From assembly GCA_945870115.1 (NCBI GenBank), contig CAMBRH010000121.1:1-9760 (forward strand): a stretch of 9,760 nucleotides of DNA. The letters run 5' to 3'. The DNA comes from Chitinophaga pinensis. Its GTDB lineage: Bacteria > Bacteroidota > Bacteroidia > Flavobacteriales_D > Crocinitomicaceae. The translations under genes and the position numbers were made by a program. Each line of letters begins with the position of its first letter. Within the stretch, counting starts at the first letter, position 1. Under the pieces are notes generated by a model. The model had not been told where the DNA came from. It saw nothing but the letters and a program-made list of their open reading frames with translations, and made no database searches. Shown piece after piece: positions 6,562 to 9,760 of this stretch.

Positions 6562-9372
6562 ATGAGAAAAATTTATTTAATTTTTGGTCTGATTTTCGGA
6601 CTTCAAACCATTGCAACTGCGCAATTAACGTGTGGAGACATTCTAGTCGACTCAGGAGGAAGTGCTGGTGACTACACTGACAATGAAGTTGACACAATTA
6701 CAATTTGTCCAGGTGTTTCAACAGATGCGATCCAATTAATTTTTTCTTCTTTTGATTTAGAAGATACGTATGATTTTTTGTATATTTATGATGCAAATGG
6801 ACTTATCGGAACTCCTATTGCAACATATACAGGATTGCAAACAATTGCAAACATTACTGCTGAAAATCCAACAGGTTGTTTAACATTATTATTTACTTCT
6901 GATGGTTCAGTAACTGCACCAGGTTTTGAAGCGATCATAAATTGTGTACCTGAACCTTCGTGTTTTAAACCAACAGCAATTCTTGCTGCAAATACTACTG
7001 ATATTTCTTCTGATGTGTCTTGGACTTCTGGTGCTTCAGAAACACAATGGTTAATAGAATATGGTCCTGCAGGTTTTACACCAGGTACTGGAACTCAAAC
7101 TTTAACATCGAATAATCCATTCACAATTAATGGCTTAACCGAATTAACGGATTACGATGTTTACTTAAGAAGTTTTTGTGGAATTGGCGATACAAGTGCC
7201 ATAACTTCTGTTTTTAGTTTTACAACGACAATGACGCCATTACCTCCATTCATTTGTGGCAATTCATTTACTGATCCAGGTGGGGCATTATTAAATTACG
7301 ATCTAAATTTAATTGATACAAATGTAATTTGTCCGACAAATAGTGGTGAAGTAGTTGTTTTAACTTTTTCTGACTTTGATATAGAAAATGGTTGGGATTC
7401 ATTAATGATTTATAACGGAAACACTGTTACTGATCCATTAATTGGAACTTATACAGGTACCGTTAGTCCAGGAATTGTGTATTCTACAAGTTCAAATGGA
7501 TGTTTAACGGTACTTTTCCATAGTGATGACTTTGTTACAAGAGCTGGTTGGGTTGCAGCAATTTCTTGTCAAGCACCAATTACGTGTTTAACACCATCAA
7601 ATGTAACTTTGGATGCAAACACTGATTTAACAGCAACAATTTCTTGGACTGCTGGAGCTTCTGAGACACAATGGATAGTTGAGTATGATACAACTGGATT
7701 TGTTTTAGGGACTGGAAATCAAATGGTAACTTCAAATAATCCATTAACAATTTCTGGTTTAACTGAATTAACAGCTTACGATTTTTATGTAAGAGCATTT
7801 TGTGCTGTTGGTGACACAAGTTTTTCAACTTCTGTATTCAATTTCTCTACTTCAATGACTCCATTAGCTCCATTTATTTGTGGAAATCAATTTACTGATG
7901 AAGGAGGTGCAAATGGAAATTATTCAGCAAATACGCAAGATACAATTGTGATTTGTCCAGCAAACTCAGGTGACGCAGTTTCATTGGTATTTAGTTCATT
8001 TGATACAGAAAACAATTATGATACTTTATTTATCTATGATGACAACACAACTTCAGGGAATTTACTTGCAGCTTTAGAAGATGTTCAAACTCCAGGAACT
8101 ATTACTGCAACAAATGCTTCTGGTTGTTTAACAGCAGTGTTTTCAAGTGATGGTTCCGTTCAAAGAGCTGGATGGGTAGCAGATATTACTTGTGCTGTTA
8201 ATTCAGTAACTTGTTTTACTCCTTCAAATATTCAATTAAACAACTTGGCAGATGTTTCTGTTGATGTTTCTTGGACAGCAGGTGGAACTGAGACGCAATG
8301 GGTAGTTGAATATGATACTGCTGGATTTGTATTAGGTACAGGAACTCAAATGGTAACATCAAACAATCCAGTAACCATCAGTGGCTTGTTAGAATTAACA
8401 ACTTATGACTTTTACGTAAGAGCTTTATGTTCAGTTGGAGATTCAAGTGCAAATTCTTTTGTAACTACATTCACAACAACAATGACACCTTTAGCACCTT
8501 TTATTTGTGGAAATTTATTCACTGATGCGGGTGGAGTAAACGCACCTTATTCTCCAGGAACTATTGATACAATTGTTATTTGTCCTTCAGTTACTGGTGA
8601 TATGGTTTCTTTAGTTTTCACTCAATTTGACACAGAAGATGGATATGATTCATTAATGATTTTTGATGGAAACTCTCTATCTGGTCAATTAATTGGAACT
8701 TTTCAAGGATTAAACGACTCAATTGGAACTATTATGGCTACCAACAGTACAGGATGTTTAACAGCATTGTTTATGAGTGATGGCTCAGTTCAAAATGCAG
8801 GATGGTCAGCTTTAATTGATTGTCAAACTAATGTTGTTACATGTAATGCTCCTTCAAATTTAACAGCAACAAATGTTGGATTATCAAATGCAACTTTAAA
8901 CTGGGTAGTTAATGGAACAGAAACAGCTTGGTTAGTTGAATATGGTCCTGCTGGATTTACTCAAGGTTCAGGAACAACAATTTCAAGTACTTCAAATTCA
9001 CTTACAATTGGTGGGTTAAATCAAAACACCTCTTATAATTTCTATGTAACGGCAATTTGTGCTGATTCTGCTACTTCAACAGTTGGTGTTTTCACAACAT
9101 TAAATAACGCTGGAATTTATGAATTAGAAATTAATTCTCTTTCAATTTCTCCAAACCCATCAAACGGTAAATTTGTAATTACAAATAAAAGTGGCGTTTC
9201 AATCAAAGCTGAATTATTTGATGCTCAAGGAAGAAAATTAAACCTTAATTTATCTGCACTTGATGCGAATAAAGAAGTTACAATTGATTTAAGCAACTTT
9301 GACAATGGAGTTTACTTCATCAAAACGCAAAGTGGTTTAGGAAATAACACATATTCTTTGGTTAAAAACTAA
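6562..9372 (+). CDS. Secreted protein with four tandem CUB-FN3 units and T9SS type A sorting domain
   Basis: A 936-residue exported protein. Residues 1-20 are a signal peptide (MRK, hydrophobic core, ATA before Gln21). Four near-regular units follow, each a CUB-like domain plus a fibronectin type III domain: CUB at 24-128, 232-336, 440-544 and 649-754; FN3 at 134-224, 342-432, 551-641 and 761-847. Each CUB has four cysteines in fixed register (24, 49, 106, 128 in the first) and an acidic FDxExxYDxLxIYD block like that of calcium-binding CUB domains, plus a late LFxSD(G) motif. Each FN3 has a Cys pair (134/206 in the first) and the WxxExGPAGF or WxVEYDTxGF strand. Units 1-3 end in an MTPLxPF linker. 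Residues 857-936 (SISPNPSNGKF, NFDNGVYFIK) are the Por-type T9SS tail, removed at the cell surface. No enzyme domain is present, so an adhesive or binding role is likely; the ligand is unknown. Followed by a terminator. Confidence 0.93.
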   Translation: MRKIYLIFGLIFGLQTIATAQLTCGDILVDSGGSAGDYTDNEVDTITICPGVSTDAIQLIFSSFDLEDTYDFLYIYDANGLIGTPIATYTGLQTIANITAENPTGCLTLLFTSDGSVTAPGFEAIINCVPEPSCFKPTAILAANTTDISSDVSWTSGASETQWLIEYGPAGFTPGTGTQTLTSNNPFTINGLTELTDYDVYLRSFCGIGDTSAITSVFSFTTTMTPLPPFICGNSFTDPGGALLNYDLNLIDTNVICPTNSGEVVVLTFSDFDIENGWDSLMIYNGNTVTDPLIGTYTGTVSPGIVYSTSSNGCLTVLFHSDDFVTRAGWVAAISCQAPITCLTPSNVTLDANTDLTATISWTAGASETQWIVEYDTTGFVLGTGNQMVTSNNPLTISGLTELTAYDFYVRAFCAVGDTSFSTSVFNFSTSMTPLAPFICGNQFTDEGGANGNYSANTQDTIVICPANSGDAVSLVFSSFDTENNYDTLFIYDDNTTSGNLLAALEDVQTPGTITATNASGCLTAVFSSDGSVQRAGWVADITCAVNSVTCFTPSNIQLNNLADVSVDVSWTAGGTETQWVVEYDTAGFVLGTGTQMVTSNNPVTISGLLELTTYDFYVRALCSVGDSSANSFVTTFTTTMTPLAPFICGNLFTDAGGVNAPYSPGTIDTIVICPSVTGDMVSLVFTQFDTEDGYDSLMIFDGNSLSGQLIGTFQGLNDSIGTIMATNSTGCLTALFMSDGSVQNAGWSALIDCQTNVVTCNAPSNLTATNVGLSNATLNWVVNGTETAWLVEYGPAGFTQGSGTTISSTSNSLTIGGLNQNTSYNFYVTAICADSATSTVGVFTTLNNAGIYELEINSLSISPNPSNGKFVITNKSGVSIKAELFDAQGRKLNLNLSALDANKEVTIDLSNFDNGVYFIKTQSGLGNNTYSLVKN
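6631..9102 (+). repeat. Four tandem coding repeats (CUB-FN3), period about 624-627 bp
   Basis: Units: 6631-7254, 7255-7878, 7879-8505 and 8506-9102 (the last lacks the linker). Their first CUB cysteines fall at residues 24, 232, 440 and 649, a period of 208, 208 and 209. Units 2 and 3 are the most alike, sharing GFVLGTGxQMVTSNNP and the SxMTPLAPFICG or TxMTPLAPFICG junction. Unit 4 has the most divergent FN3. The pattern points to stepwise internal duplication, with the 2/3 split the most recent. Confidence 0.88.
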
Positions 9373-9392
9373 GAATTCTTATTGAAAAATAG

Positions 9393-9433
9393 AAAAGGGG
9401 GCTGTCTCATTATTAAGGGCAGCCTCTTTTTTT
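9393..9433 (+). terminator. Rho-independent terminator after the CUB-FN3 gene
   Basis: Core stem GGCTGTC (9400-9406) with GGCAGCC (9418-9424), one G-T wobble, and an 11-base loop. The stem extends outward through AAAAGGG (9393-9399) against TCTTTTT (9425-9431), with further wobbles. The run of T from 9427 to 9433 supplies the U-tract. It begins 20 bases after the stop codon at 9372. The match to the terminator model is good by eye; folding energy was not computed. Confidence 0.82.
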
Positions 9434-9552
9434 GTTTCTTATTTTTTTATCTTATACCCTCTATTCTATTGTTTATTAAACAGCCTCTTTTAATTAAGTT
9501 TAACACTACTTTTCTAAATATTATGATTATAAGAACTTAACAAAATATTTTG

Positions 9553-9560
9553 TAAGTTTG
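9553..9560 (+). promoter_or_regulatory. Candidate -7 box for the downstream membrane-protein gene
   Basis: TAAGTTTG is an exact TAnnTTTG match and ends 23 bases before the ATG at 9584, an apt distance for a short leader. No TTG lies 19-21 bases upstream, so only half of the promoter pattern is present. The preceding terminator makes an independent promoter here likely on positional grounds. Confidence 0.4.
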
Positions 9561-9583
9561 TTAATTAAGATTAAACATAAATT

Positions 9584-9760
9584 ATGCTCAAAAAAATCCT
9601 GATTTCTTACTTGAAACTTTTTATCCTTTGGATATTGATTTTTGATTTTCAGCGCCTGTTATTTTTAATTCATAATTATGATAAATTTCATAATGTTACT
9701 TTTTTTGAATGGATTCAAGCTTTTTTTTATTCACTTAAATTAGATATTGCAACTGCAAGT
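9584..9760 (+). CDS. Membrane protein N-terminus, probable LTA-synthase/sulfatase family, cut off by the window edge
   Basis: An open frame of 59 codons runs from the ATG at 9584 exactly to the right edge. The start MLKK is followed by a hydrophobic segment (5-20, ILISYLKLFILWILIF), then FDFQRLLFLIHNYDKF (20-35), FFEWIQAFFYSLKLDIATAS (40-59). The order of a first transmembrane helix, an aromatic/Arg motif, then AFFYSLKLDIATAS resembles the start of the polytopic membrane part of Bacteroidetes LTA-synthase-like sulfatase/phosphoglycerol-transferase proteins, in which a conserved GLRLDLS-type motif begins the second helix. The catalytic domain, if present, lies outside the window, so the function is tentative. 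The start is favoured by the A-rich AAACATAAATT before the ATG and the -7 box 23 bases upstream. The coding frame itself is well supported. Confidence 0.62.
   Translation, partial: MLKKILISYLKLFILWILIFDFQRLLFLIHNYDKFHNVTFFEWIQAFFYSLKLDIATAS

Noticed and set aside
7580..7828. Minus-strand ORF of 82 codons inside the CUB-FN3 gene
   Set aside because: Leu/Lys/Gln-rich antisense shadow; the plus frame encodes a clear FN3 domain over the same bases.
6631..9102. Regular spaced repeats considered as a CRISPR-like array
   Set aside because: The period is over 600 bp, the repeats are diverged, and they are coding in one continuous frame; this is a protein domain array.
9371..9380. Palindrome AAGAATTCTT at the stop of the CUB-FN3 gene
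   Set aside because: Ten bases only and AT-rich; no sign of function beyond chance.

Overview
The window is AT-rich DNA that reads as a member of the Bacteroidetes, most likely Flavobacteriales. Three things point there. Two large secreted proteins carry the two kinds of C-terminal sorting domain used by the type IX secretion system (T9SS), a system confined to this phylum. Candidate promoters match the phylum's TAnnTTTG -7 motif. Ribosome-binding sites are weak or A-rich. A Crocinitomicaceae/Fluviicola-like source fits the protein style, but that is recollection and not shown by the sequence.

Layout: positions 1-6424 are read entirely from the minus strand, and 6562-9760 from the plus strand. 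On the minus strand, in order of transcription, there is first a translationally coupled pair: a classical SDR-fold oxidoreductase lacking the usual YxxxK (6424-5636) and an atypical YeeZ-like NAD(P)-binding SDR (5636-4830). Next is a 722-residue secreted PKD-repeat protein with a type B (CHU_C, gliding-motility-associated) C-terminus (4669-2501). Last comes a small catabolic unit: deoC, a long eukaryote-like deoxyribose-phosphate aldolase (2386-1460), followed by an aldehyde dehydrogenase (1377 running off the left edge). DeoC releases acetaldehyde, which the dehydrogenase would oxidise to acetate, so the two probably act in sequence on deoxyribose 5-phosphate. Between them lies a perfect 58-bp palindrome (1401-1458), a REP/MITE-like element and the most striking non-coding feature here.

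On the plus strand, a divergent intergenic region (6425-6561) leads into a 936-residue secreted protein (6562-9372). It is built of four tandem CUB-FN3 units with a 208-209 residue period and ends in a type A T9SS sorting domain. A Rho-independent terminator (9393-9433) follows. The last 177 bases hold the 5' end of a membrane protein that resembles the N-terminus of Bacteroidetes LTA-synthase/sulfatase-family proteins.

No rRNA, tRNA, CRISPR array, transposase or phage gene was recognised, and no gene-free stretch exceeds about 210 bases. Most of the window is ordinary chromosomal content. I found no clear novel multi-gene system; the items that merit a second look are the palindrome, the CUB-FN3 repeat protein, the non-canonical SDR and the duplicated terminator arm.
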